A DNA stretch of 17,425 bases from DASQFQ01 sp038238015 (GCA_038238015.1 JBBRYA010000068.1:1-17425); one strand, 5' to 3'. Shown: positions 6,467 to 13,394, numbered from the stretch's first letter. Notes: generated by a model not told the origin, from the sequence alone. A program made the numbers and translations.

Positions 6467-6843
6467 ACGTCCGCCTCGACCTCGACCTCGACCCGCCAGC
6501 GCGGATCGAGCAGGCTCGCGACGACGAGCATCGTCGCCGCGGGTCGCACGTCGGCGAACAGCTCGCCGTGGACGCGGCCGACCGCCTCCCAGTCCTCCGC
6601 GGCGACGAGGTACATGCGCGTCCGCACCACGTCGGCGAGGCTCGCGCCGAGCTGCTCGAGCGCGGCCACGGCGATCTCGAAGCAGCGCCGCGCCTGCACG
6701 CCCGGGTCGGGGTCGCAGGACCCGTCGGGCCACACCGGGCCGGTGCCTGAGACGAGCACGCGCGAGCCGGAGCGCACGGCGCGAGAGAACCCGATCAGCG
6801 GCTCGAACGGGGAGCCCGACGCGGCACGGCGGCGCGACGTCAC
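6463..6843 (-). CDS. RidA/YjgF/YER057c family protein
   Basis: 126-residue RidA-fold protein. The family includes enamine/imine deaminases and hydrolases that act as trimers. Matching features are VLVSGTGPVWPDG (29-41), VQARRCFEIAVAALEQLGASLADVVRTRMYL (49-79) and the C-terminal RPAATMLVVASL ... VEVEVEADV. The catalytic Arg of true RidA (in PARS, Arg105 of E. coli) aligns with Ala103, so deaminase activity is doubtful; it is likely another Rid subfamily. GTG 6843 overlaps the stop of the DedA gene (GTGA), so it is coupled to that gene. Its stop shares CTAG with the convergent NAD kinase gene. Confidence 0.85.
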   Translation of the reverse strand: MTSRRRAASGSPFEPLIGFSRAVRSGSRVLVSGTGPVWPDGSCDPDPGVQARRCFEIAVAALEQLGASLADVVRTRMYLVAAEDWEAVGRVHGELFADVRPAATMLVVASLLDPRWRVEVEVEADV

Positions 6844-7439
6844 TTCGACGCGGCCTCCCTCCGGCCGCGCCGGGTGCGCCAACCCAGGAAGACGAGCACG
6901 GCGAAGATGACCACTCCGGCCGCCACCGGCCCCGCGGTGACGATCACGCGCTCGGCCACGTTGCCCAGGGCGTACACGGTCAGCGCAACGCTGCACGACC
7001 AGGCGATGCCGCCGAGGGCGTTCCAGAACACGAACTTGGGCCAGCTCATCTTGTTCATGCCCGCGAGCCACGAGGAGGCGATCCGCAGGCCCGACACCCA
7101 GCGGCCGAGGAACACCGCCTTCGGCCCGTGCTTCTCGAAGAACGGCTCGCCGCGCTCGAGCAGCTTGATGCGGTGCTTGTAGAGCGGTCCCGGCTTCTCG
7201 AGCAGCCTGCGCCCGCCGTGCCGGCCGATCGCGAACCCGACGTTGTCGCCGAGGATCGCCGCGGCGGAGGCGATCACGCACAGCGTGACGATGTCGAGTT
7301 GATGGTCGTGGGCGAGCAGCGCGGCCGCGATCAGCGCCGTCTCGCCGGGCACCGGGATGCCCATCGTCTCGATCGCGACGAACGCGAACACGGCCGCATA
7401 GCCCAGGTTGGGCGGGATGTTGATGATCGCGGCGAGCAC
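6840..7439 (-). CDS. DedA/SNARE-associated family membrane protein
   Basis: 199-residue integral membrane protein of the DedA (VTT domain) family, implicated in membrane homeostasis and lipid carrier flipping. Segments in order: hydrophobic residues 12-43 containing the re-entrant motif ETMGIPVPGE (24-33); GDNVGFAIGRHGG (65-76); FFEKHGPKAVFLGRWVSGLR (100-119), matching F-x-G-R-x-x-P-x-x-R except that Pro is Ser116; then helices around 139-160 and 167-187 and a basic tail. The GTG at 7439 is the first start in the conserved region. The longer open frame upstream runs antisense to the GGDEF gene. The small CxxC gene ends 8 bases upstream and the RidA gene overlaps downstream, so all three are probably one operon. 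Confidence 0.88.
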   Translation of the reverse strand: MLAAIINIPPNLGYAAVFAFVAIETMGIPVPGETALIAAALLAHDHQLDIVTLCVIASAAAILGDNVGFAIGRHGGRRLLEKPGPLYKHRIKLLERGEPFFEKHGPKAVFLGRWVSGLRIASSWLAGMNKMSWPKFVFWNALGGIAWSCSVALTVYALGNVAERVIVTAGPVAAGVVIFAVLVFLGWRTRRGRREAASK

Positions 7440-7447
7440 GCGCTCGC

Positions 7448-7630
7448 CTACGAGGAAACGTCGAGGGACTCGGCGAAGCGGAGCTGCTCGGGCGTGAGCC
7501 CGCGCGGCTCCGTGCCGTCGCGCAGGAGCGCGAGCACCTCCTCGACCGTGTAGGACGTGCCGACCAGCACGCGCCGCCCGTCGAGGACTGCGACCGCAGG
7601 CGGGCAGGAGGAGCAGACGCCGTCGTCCAT
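7448..7630 (-). CDS. Small CxxC protein, hypothetical, possibly thioredoxin-fold
   Basis: 60-residue ORF from the ATG at 7630. I do not recognise a named family. It begins MDDGVCSSCPPAVAVLDGRR: a CxxC pair (C6, C9) followed by Pro-Pro, then a short hydrophobic strand and an amphipathic region (YTVEEVLALLRDG). This would fit a minimal thioredoxin/glutaredoxin-like or metal-binding protein. TACCCT (minus, 7644-7639) lies 8 bases before the ATG, so the message may be leaderless. The gene stops 8 bases before the DedA start on the same strand. The longer reading upstream is antisense to the GGDEF gene and is discarded. Confidence 0.6.
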   Translation of the reverse strand: MDDGVCSSCPPAVAVLDGRRVLVGTSYTVEEVLALLRDGTEPRGLTPEQLRFAESLDVSS

Positions 7631-7638
7631 GGCCGCTG

Positions 7639-7644
7639 AGGGTA
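7639..7644 (-). promoter_or_regulatory. Probable -10 element for the CxxC-DedA-RidA operon
   Basis: TACCCT on the minus strand matches TAnnnT and ends 8 bases before the ATG at 7630. No Shine-Dalgarno is visible in between, so a leaderless message is likely. Confidence 0.4.
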
Positions 7645-7671
7645 GTGGCGAACTCCGGCGGCGCTGCCGAT

Positions 7672-7677
7672 AGGAGG
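7672..7677 (+). promoter_or_regulatory. Strong Shine-Dalgarno of the GGDEF gene
   Basis: AGGAGG followed by GGGAC places the ATG at 7683 at standard distance and fixes this start. It contrasts with the leaderless-looking starts elsewhere in the window. Confidence 0.7.
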
Positions 7678-7682
7678 GGGAC

Positions 7683-9245
7683 ATGGTGCAGGAGCACACC
7701 CGCACCGAGGCGCGGCTCCAGGCGTTCCGCCTGATCGAGGCGGTACAGACCGAGGACCCGCCCGCCCCGGGGGAAGTCGATGCGCGGCTGACCGCCGCGC
7801 AGGATTCGGGCTGGCCGGAGGTCTGCAGCCTGCTGCTGTACGCGCTGGCGGTCGAGGCGTCGCTCGCCGGCGACGCGGCGACCGGCCCGGCCGCCGAGCG
7901 CATGCTCGAGCAGTGCCTCGCCGCGGGCGAGCCGGCGCTCGCCGCGACGGCGCTGGCCTTCCACGGCGCCTACCTCTTGGCCGTCGACCGCATCGACGAG
8001 AGCGACGACGCCGTGGCGCGCGCGGTCACGCTGCTCGACGGCGTCGAGGGCCCCGCGCTCGAGCTCGTCACCGCCTATGTGCAGTGCGGGCTGACCTATC
8101 AGCGCCGCCGGCTGTGGGAGCTCTCGGCCGAGATGCTCGCGCGCGCCGGCGCCGCCCTGCCCGAGTGCGAGGAGCGTCTGCTCGATTCGGTCGTCCTGCA
8201 CAACGACGCCGAGATCCAGCTCGAATGGGCCAGCTCGCTGCGCGAGCTCGGCGACGGCGCGGCCGCGCGCGAGCACGGCGCCCGCGGCCTCGAGGTCACG
8301 CGCGAGCTGCTGACGGTGCCGATGCCGCCCCTATGGCGCGACTGCGTGCTGGCGCTCGGGCTGCTGCTCGGGGCGCTCAGCGGGACGGGCCGGCACTGGT
8401 CCGACGAGCAGCGCGCCGAGCTGCTCGAGCGTCTGGAGGCCGGTCCCGAGCCGTACTTCACGGGCTTCGTCGCACTGTCGGTCGCGCTGCCTGCGCTCGA
8501 GCAGGGCCGGCTGGAGGACGCCGCGCGTGAGGCGAGCGCCGCGGTCGCGCCGCTGACCGGCGGCAACGCGGCGGCCGGGCGGCTGCTCGCGCTGCGGGTG
8601 GTGGCGGAGGCCCAGACCGCGCGCGGCAGCGACGGCGGCGGCGCGGCGCTGGCCTACGGCGAGCAGCTCGCTCGCCTGCGCTGGCACGACCGGCTGACGC
8701 TGCTCGGGTCGGCGCGCGCGCGCCTGCGCGCCGAGCGGATGCGCGTGGACCGCGACGCGCTTGTGCGCGACGCCCTGCTCGACGAGCTCACGGGCTTGCC
8801 CAACCGCCGCGGCTACGCGAAGTACATGGCGGGCCGGCGCGAGCTGGACGCCGACGAGCCCCTGGCCATGCTCAGCGTCGACCTCGACCGCTTCAAGATC
8901 GTCAACGACGTCCACGGGCACCTGATCGGGGACGAGGTGCTGCGGCGCATCGGCCGCGTCCTGGCCGCCAACGTGCGCATCAGCGACCTCGCCGTGCGGG
9001 TCGGCGGCGACGAGTTCCTGGTCGTCCTCGAGGGCGCGTCGGAGCAGATCGCGCGGGCGCGGGCCGAGCGCATCGCGGCGACGGTTCGCGCGGAGCCCTG
9101 GGACGAGCTCGCGCACGGGCTGCGCGTCACGGTGAGCGTCGGCGTCGCGGTCGGCGCGCGCGGCGGCGCCGACCTGCTCGCCCTGGCCGTCGATCAGGCG
9201 CTCTACCGTGCCAAGGCGAAGGGTGGCGACCGGGCCGCCGACTGA
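7683..9245 (+). CDS. Diguanylate cyclase with helical-repeat N-terminus (GGDEF)
   Basis: 520-residue protein expected to make cyclic di-GMP from two GTP. The C-terminal GGDEF domain (about 355-520) has DELTGLPNRRGY, the metal/substrate segment SVDLDRFKIVNDVHGHLIGDEVL (398-420) and an intact GGDEF active site (441-445). The inhibitory site RISD (432-435) lies exactly five residues before GGDEF, so product feedback is expected. Residues about 10-340 are Ala/Leu/Glu-rich helices that resemble degenerate TPR repeats. I see no membrane segment, so the protein is probably cytosolic and senses through a partner or ligand. No EAL domain is present. It is transcribed away from the DedA operon and ends 36 bases before the Rrf2 gene. 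Confidence 0.9.
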   Translation: MVQEHTRTEARLQAFRLIEAVQTEDPPAPGEVDARLTAAQDSGWPEVCSLLLYALAVEASLAGDAATGPAAERMLEQCLAAGEPALAATALAFHGAYLLAVDRIDESDDAVARAVTLLDGVEGPALELVTAYVQCGLTYQRRRLWELSAEMLARAGAALPECEERLLDSVVLHNDAEIQLEWASSLRELGDGAAAREHGARGLEVTRELLTVPMPPLWRDCVLALGLLLGALSGTGRHWSDEQRAELLERLEAGPEPYFTGFVALSVALPALEQGRLEDAAREASAAVAPLTGGNAAAGRLLALRVVAEAQTARGSDGGGAALAYGEQLARLRWHDRLTLLGSARARLRAERMRVDRDALVRDALLDELTGLPNRRGYAKYMAGRRELDADEPLAMLSVDLDRFKIVNDVHGHLIGDEVLRRIGRVLAANVRISDLAVRVGGDEFLVVLEGASEQIARARAERIAATVRAEPWDELAHGLRVTVSVGVAVGARGGADLLALAVDQALYRAKAKGGDRAAD

Positions 9246-9253
9246 AGGCCATC

Positions 9254-9273
9254 TCCGACCTCCTTGGTAGGCT
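9254..9273 (+). promoter_or_regulatory. Candidate operator/promoter of the Rrf2-suf operon
   Basis: TCCGAC-N7-GTAGGC (9254-9272) is an imperfect inverted repeat. Its right arm contains TAGGCT (9268-9273), a TAnnnT -10 element 8 bases before the ATG at 9282. The same TCCGAC-N7 pattern stands before the Rieske gene at 16581-16599. A protein bound here would cover the -10 element, as expected for autorepression by the Rrf2 protein. This is inference from two sites. Confidence 0.5.
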
Positions 9274-9281
9274 TTAGGCCG

Positions 9282-9767
9282 ATGATCTTCACGACCAAGG
9301 CGGAGTACGGCGTCCGGCTGCTCATCCAGCTCGGCCTCCGGGCGGACGCCGGCCCGGTGTCGCTCAAGGCGGTGGCGGACGCCGAGATGCTCCCGCTCGC
9401 CTACCTCGAGCGCATCGCCGCGCTGCTGAAGAAGTCCGGCCTCGTGGCGGCAACGCGCGGCGCCCACGGCGGCTACGTGCTCGCCCGTCCCGCGCAGGAC
9501 ATCACGATGGACGCCGTCGTGCTCGCCCTCGAGGGCGCGATCGCGCCGATGGACTGCTTCCAGGACGACCACGAGGGCCGCGTCCTGTGCTCGCACTCCG
9601 AAGACGCCCGCACCTGCGCCACGAAGCTGATGTGGACGCGCGTTCAGATGGGCGTCATCAAGTCGTTGCAGCGCACCACGCTCGCCGAGCTCGTCGAGTT
9701 CAGCCTGGCGCCCGGCACGCTCCCGGACACCGCCGAGTTCCCGCACCCTCCGCTTTCGATCACCTAG
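9282..9767 (+). CDS. Rrf2-family Fe-S-sensing transcription regulator of the suf genes
   Basis: 161-residue winged-helix regulator of the IscR/NsrR/Rrf2 family. The start MIFTTKAEYGVRLL is characteristic. The HTH covers about residues 26-52 and the wing is GAHGGYVLARP (60-70). Three cysteines, C92 (MDCFQDD), C103 (LCSH) and C112 (TCATKLMW), with H105 nearby, are candidate cluster ligands; spacing is wider than in IscR (C-x5-C-x5-C). The ATG at 9282 is chosen over an upstream TTG (9264) because it matches the family N-terminus and sits 8 bases after a -10 element. sufC follows after 7 bases, so it should monitor Fe-S status and control the operon it leads. Confidence 0.9.
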   Translation: MIFTTKAEYGVRLLIQLGLRADAGPVSLKAVADAEMLPLAYLERIAALLKKSGLVAATRGAHGGYVLARPAQDITMDAVVLALEGAIAPMDCFQDDHEGRVLCSHSEDARTCATKLMWTRVQMGVIKSLQRTTLAELVEFSLAPGTLPDTAEFPHPPLSIT

Positions 9768-9774
9768 GAGACCC

Positions 9775-10578
9775 GTGGCCGACCTCGAGATCAAGAACCT
9801 GCACGTCAGCGCCGGCGACAAGCCGATCCTGCGCGGCGTGGACCTGCACGTGCGAGCGGGCGAGTTCCACGCCCTGATGGGCCCTAACGGCTCGGGCAAG
9901 TCGACGCTGGCCAACGTGATCATGGGTCACCCCAACCTCGAGGTGACCGAGGGCCAGGTGCTCTTCGACGGCCAGGACATCACGGAGGCCGACCCCGACG
10001 AGCGCGCGCGCTCGGGCCTCTTCATGGCCTTCCAGTACCCCGTCGCGATCCCCGGCGTGACCACCGCGAAGTACCTGCGCATGGTCATCAACGCCCACCG
10101 CGAGGCGCGCGGCGAGCAGCCGATCTCGCTCAAGGACTTCCGCAAGCAGGTCGAGGCGGCGATGGAGCTCACCCACGTCCCCAAGGAGTTCTCCAGCCGC
10201 TACCTCAACGACGGTTTCTCCGGCGGCGAGAAGAAGCGCATGGAGATCCTCCAGATGGCGCTGCAGATGCCCAAGCTCGCGGTGCTCGACGAGACCGACT
10301 CGGGGCTGGACATCGACGCCCTGAACACCGTCGCCAACGGCGTCAACACCGTCGCCGGAAGGCTCCGAGGCGAAGCCGGTGATGAGGCCGAAGGCCGAGG
10401 CAGAATGGGCGTGCTGATCATCACCCACTACCAGCGCATCCTGCACCTGGTGCAGCCGCAGTTCGTCCACATCATGTTCAACGGGCGCATCGTCAAGCAG
10501 GGCGGCCCGGAGCTGGTCACGCAGCTCGAGAAGGAGGGCTACGGCTGGATCCGCGACGAGGTCGCCGCCGCGGCATGA
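9775..10578 (+). CDS. sufC: Fe-S cluster assembly ATPase SufC
   Basis: 267-residue ABC-type ATPase that drives the SufBC(D) scaffold in cluster assembly. Walker A GPNGSGKST (36-44), Q-loop Q87, signature FSGGEKKR (148-155), Walker B with the SufC hallmark LAVLDETDSGLD (168-179) and H-loop H218 in ITHYQRIL are all intact. Between GVN (189-191) and THY (217-219) there are 25 residues where B. subtilis SufC, as I recall it, has 12. The extra Gly/Glu/Arg-rich stretch is about residues 194-211. GTG 9775 has AGGAG four bases upstream. The stop overlaps the sufS start (ATGA). Confidence 0.95.
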   Translation: MADLEIKNLHVSAGDKPILRGVDLHVRAGEFHALMGPNGSGKSTLANVIMGHPNLEVTEGQVLFDGQDITEADPDERARSGLFMAFQYPVAIPGVTTAKYLRMVINAHREARGEQPISLKDFRKQVEAAMELTHVPKEFSSRYLNDGFSGGEKKRMEILQMALQMPKLAVLDETDSGLDIDALNTVANGVNTVAGRLRGEAGDEAEGRGRMGVLIITHYQRILHLVQPQFVHIMFNGRIVKQGGPELVTQLEKEGYGWIRDEVAAAA

Positions 10579-11786
10579 GCCTCACGGCTCCAACCTCCTC
10601 GGAGTTTCCGGTCCTCGCGCGTGAGGGCCTCGTCTACCTCGACAGCGCCGCGACCTCCCAGACGCCCCGCTGCGTCGTGGAGGCGATGGACCGCTACTAC
10701 CTCGAGTCGCGCGCGACCGTGCACCGCAGCCTCTATCCGCTGGCGGCCGAGGCGACCGAGCTGTTCGAGGGCGGGCGCGCGAAGATCGCCGCGTTCGCCG
10801 GCTCCGAGCCCGAGGAGACGATCCTCACGCGCAACGCGACCGAGGCGCTCAACCTCGTCGCGTGGTCGTGGGGGCGCGCGAACGTCGCGCGCGGCGACCT
10901 GATCGTGCTCACCGAGATGGAGCACCACTCCAACATCGTGCCGTGGCAGATGCTCGCCCAGGAGACCGGCGCCGAGCTGGCCTACGTGCCGATCGACGAC
11001 GAGGGCATCCTCCAGCTCGACGCGCTGGACGCCCTGCTCGAGCGCGAGCCCAAGGTGATCTCCGTCGCGCACATCTCCAACGTGCTCGGCACGGTCAACC
11101 CGATCTCCGAGATCGCCCGCCGCGCGCACGACGCCGGCGCGATCGTCGTGGTCGACGGCTCCCAGGCCGCGCCCCACCTGCCCGTCGACGTGCGCGAGCT
11201 CGGCGCGGACTTCTACGCCTGGACGGGCCACAAGGCCTACGGGCCGACCGGCATCGGCGTGCTGCACGGGCGCATCGCGCTGCTCGAGGCGATGCCGCCG
11301 TGGCTCGGGGGCGGGCACATGATCGCGCGCGTCGGGCGCGACGAGTCCACCTACGCCGAGCCGCCCGCGCGCTTTGAGGCCGGCACCTCGGCGATCGCCG
11401 AGGGCATCGGCCTGGGCGCCGCGGTGGACTACCTCGAGAAGACGGGCATGTCCAACGTCTGGGAGCACTCGCGCGAGATCGTCGGCTACGCCGTCGAGCG
11501 CCTCGGCGAGGTTCCCGGCCTCACCATCCACGGCCCCTCCGAGCTCGCGCTGCGTGGCAGCGTCTGCTCGTTTGAGATCGAGGGCGTGCACCCGCACGAC
11601 ACGGCCGAGATCCTCGGCCGCGAGAACATCTGCATCCGCGCCGGCCACCACTGCGCGCAGCCGCTGATGAAGCGCCTCGGCGTCGGCGCGACGTCGCGCG
11701 CGAGCTTCGCCATCCACTCCACCCGCGAGGAGGTCGACCGGCTGGTCGACGGCCTCGCCACCGTGCGCAAGGTCTTCGAGCTCTGA
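10575..11786 (+). CDS. sufS: Cysteine desulfurase SufS
   Basis: 403-residue PLP enzyme, class V aminotransferase fold, that takes sulfur from cysteine and passes it to SufU. N-terminal YLDSAATSQTP (21-31); TEMEHHSNIVPW (113-124) with H117 stacking on PLP; D194 in VVVDGSQAAPH; Schiff-base lysine K220 in TGHKAYGPTG; catalytic cysteine C360 in RAGHHCAQPLM. H341 corresponds to the histidine that in B. subtilis SufS takes over a SufU zinc ligand, which supports a SufS-SufU pair. The start is fixed by the ATGA overlap with sufC, and its stop shares one base with the sufU ATG. Length is normal. Confidence 0.95.
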   Translation: MSLTAPTSSEFPVLAREGLVYLDSAATSQTPRCVVEAMDRYYLESRATVHRSLYPLAAEATELFEGGRAKIAAFAGSEPEETILTRNATEALNLVAWSWGRANVARGDLIVLTEMEHHSNIVPWQMLAQETGAELAYVPIDDEGILQLDALDALLEREPKVISVAHISNVLGTVNPISEIARRAHDAGAIVVVDGSQAAPHLPVDVRELGADFYAWTGHKAYGPTGIGVLHGRIALLEAMPPWLGGGHMIARVGRDESTYAEPPARFEAGTSAIAEGIGLGAAVDYLEKTGMSNVWEHSREIVGYAVERLGEVPGLTIHGPSELALRGSVCSFEIEGVHPHDTAEILGRENICIRAGHHCAQPLMKRLGVGATSRASFAIHSTREEVDRLVDGLATVRKVFEL

Positions 11787-12235
11787 TGGACGACCTCTAC
11801 CGCGAGAACATCCTCGACCACTACAAGCGCCCGCGGAACTTCGGCGAGCTCGAGGATCCCGACCTCGAGTTCGAGGACTTCAACCCGCTCTGCGGCGACG
11901 AGCTGAAGGTCCAGATCAGGGTGGGGGAGGACGACCGCGTGAGCGAGGTGCGCTTCTCCGGCCACGGGTGCGCGATCTCCCAGGCGAGCGCCTCGATGGC
12001 CTCCGAGGAGGTCGTCGGCATGCCGGTCGCCGAGCTGGTGCGCCTCGACAAGGACTTCGTGCTCGACCTGCTCGGGATCGACATCTCGGCCACGCGGATG
12101 AAGTGTGCGCTGCTCTCGCTCAAGGTGCTCAAGAGCGCCGGCCTCGGCCAGTCCGCGAGCTGGGAGACCGACACGCCGAACGCCGCCGAAGCCGGCATCG
12201 ACCCAGCCTCCGCGATCCAGCGCGACGGCGCCTGA
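11786..12235 (+). CDS. sufU: Zinc-dependent sulfurtransferase SufU
   Basis: 149-residue IscU-fold protein that receives sulfur from SufS. NPLCGDEL gives C36 and D38, GHGCAISQASASM gives C62, and RMKCALLSLKVL gives C107; these are the zinc ligand and sulfur acceptor positions. C62 to C107 is 45 residues, close to IscU (43) and shorter than B. subtilis SufU (62 as I recall), so the insertion typical of SufU is missing. The Asp-containing NPLCGD and the sufS neighbour still favour SufU. The ATG shares its A with the sufS stop. A polar tail of about 25 residues follows the core. SufT, often next in actinomycete operons, is absent; a SnoaL-like gene follows. Confidence 0.9.
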   Translation: MDDLYRENILDHYKRPRNFGELEDPDLEFEDFNPLCGDELKVQIRVGEDDRVSEVRFSGHGCAISQASASMASEEVVGMPVAELVRLDKDFVLDLLGIDISATRMKCALLSLKVLKSAGLGQSASWETDTPNAAEAGIDPASAIQRDGA

Positions 12236-12250
12236 CGCACCGTTTCCGCG

Positions 12251-12664
12251 ATGCCGCGCCCGGACTACTACGGGAACCCCACCGGCCTCACGCAGGACAT
12301 CGACGTGGCGCGCGCGATCTACGCCGCGTTCGAGCGACGCGACGTCGAGGCCGCGCTCGCCTACGTCGCCCCGGACTGCGTGTTCGACCTGCAGGGCACG
12401 GCAGCGAGGGTCGGGCGCACGGAGCCCTACCGCGGCCACGACGGCCTGCGCCAGTACTTCGCCGACGTCGAGAGCCTGTGGGACGAGCTCACGATCCACG
12501 CCACCGACTTCCGGGCGATCCCGGGCTCAGTGATCGTGATGGGCCACGTCGACGCGCGGCTCGACGGCGAGCCGGTCCGGCGCGCCGCGGTCTGGTCCTG
12601 GAAGGTGGACGCCGGCAAGGCGACCCACGTCCGCGTCTCAGACCTCGGCGACGCCCCCGCCTAG
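12251..12664 (+). CDS. SnoaL-like/NTF2-fold protein
   Basis: 137-residue single-domain protein with the pattern of the SnoaL/NTF2-like superfamily: an N-terminal helix (DVARAIYAAFERRDVEAALAY, about 18-38), then PDCVFDL, then YRGHDGLRQYFADV (59-72), then alternating strands (SVIVMGHVDARL, RRAAVWSWKV). This fold serves as a cyclase, isomerase or ligand pocket, and function cannot be read from the family alone. It starts 15 bases after sufU and probably shares its transcript, but a link to Fe-S assembly is not established. No Shine-Dalgarno is obvious. The gene is followed by a convergent toxin gene 46 bases away. Confidence 0.75.
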   Translation: MPRPDYYGNPTGLTQDIDVARAIYAAFERRDVEAALAYVAPDCVFDLQGTAARVGRTEPYRGHDGLRQYFADVESLWDELTIHATDFRAIPGSVIVMGHVDARLDGEPVRRAAVWSWKVDAGKATHVRVSDLGDAPA

Positions 12665-12710
12665 CGCCGCAGCGCGCGGTGCGTCCGGTCGCCACGGAGG
12701 GCTCTCACGC

Positions 12711-13112
12711 TCACTGGGGCGCCCCGACTTCGAGGCCCATCTGCGCTGCCGCGCGAGCCATCCGTACGTCGTAGGTGATGATTTCGGAGAGCTCGTCGCC
12801 CAGTGCCCGAGCGGCGGCGAGGTGGATGGCGTCGAGACTGCGGAGGTTCTCCCCTCCGAGTGAGGCCGCGGCGTCGAGCAGCGCGTCATCGAGCCGCAGC
12901 AGGCCGATGCGATCGAGGAGACGTCGCGCTCTCGTGACGCTGGCCTGGCCATGCGCGCCGACCGCCCGCACCACCTCGACGCGCGCAAGCGCGCACGACA
13001 CTCTCTGCGGCCTGCGGCGGAGGTGGCTGGTAAGGGCCGGCGACTCAGCCTCCCTCACGACAAGCTTGACCAACGCTGAAGAGTCGAGGTAGACGAGGCC
13101 GTCAGTGCTCAT
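12711..13112 (-). CDS. PIN-domain toxin (VapC-like ribonuclease)
   Basis: 133-residue PIN domain, expected to be a metal-dependent RNase that stops growth when freed from its antitoxin. Acidic residues stand at family positions: D10 in VYLDSSALVKL, E46 in ALARVEVVRA, D94 in LRSLDAIHLAAA and D115 in ITYDVRM. The ATG at 13112 is chosen because it gives the standard VapC N-terminus and lies 11 bases inside the end of the antitoxin gene, a usual toxin-antitoxin overlap. Upstream residues in the open frame are antitoxin sequence in another frame. Targets unknown. It is the last gene of a minus-strand operon. Confidence 0.9.
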   Translation of the reverse strand: MSTDGLVYLDSSALVKLVVREAESPALTSHLRRRPQRVSCALARVEVVRAVGAHGQASVTRARRLLDRIGLLRLDDALLDAAASLGGENLRSLDAIHLAAARALGDELSEIITYDVRMARAAAQMGLEVGAPQ

Positions 13113-13377
13113 CCGCACGCGCCGCGGCGAGCGCTTCACTCGGCAGTGCGACCCCCTGCGCGGGATCCAGCGGCGCGCCGAGGTCGAGCGCATCTCCCAC
13201 TGCCTCGGCGAGCCGTCCGGTCGCGGCAAGGCGCTCGACGATCCCAGCCGAGGAGATGGGCACGATCAGTGCCACCGGCCGTCCTCGGTCCGTGACCTCG
13301 ATCGTCTCGCCCTGCTCCACCTGACGGAGGTACCTGCTCGCCTGCTGCCGCAGCTCGCGGATGCCGATCGCCCGCAT
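13102..13377 (-). CDS. Phd/YefM-type antitoxin (VapB partner)
   Basis: 91-residue antitoxin. The N-terminal half (RAIGIRELRQQASRYLRQVE ... IEVTDRGRPVALIVPI, residues 2-42) is the Phd/YefM DNA-binding fold. The Ala/Leu/Asp-rich C-terminus (about 45-91) should wrap the toxin. It should neutralise the PIN toxin and repress the pair by binding the palindrome at 13379-13394 just before its start. The ATG lies 7 bases after TATAAG. The stop overlaps the toxin start by 11 bases. The preceding ankyrin gene ends only 4 bases upstream, so the pair may be read both from its own promoter and from the larger operon. Confidence 0.9.
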   Translation of the reverse strand: MRAIGIRELRQQASRYLRQVEQGETIEVTDRGRPVALIVPISSAGIVERLAATGRLAEAVGDALDLGAPLDPAQGVALPSEALAAARADEH

Positions 13378-13378
13378 C

Positions 13379-13394
13379 GTGCTACTTATAGCAC
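13379..13394 (-). promoter_or_regulatory. Perfect palindrome, probable toxin-antitoxin operator and promoter
   Basis: GTGCTA-TAAG-TAGCAC on the minus strand is a perfect 6+6 inverted repeat with a 4-base spacer, ending 1 base before the antitoxin ATG. It contains the -10-like TATAAG. The same bases encode the last codons (Cys-Tyr-Lys-stop) of the ankyrin gene. Autoregulation by the antitoxin is known for Phd/YefM systems; binding here is inferred. Confidence 0.6.

Noticed and set aside
9264..9281. TTG at 9264 as the Rrf2 start
   Set aside because: It adds six residues not typical of the family and would place the start inside the palindrome and -10 element.
12665..12710. Possible terminator between the SnoaL-like gene and the toxin gene
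   Set aside because: Only a weak, mismatched GC stem and no T run; not enough to call.
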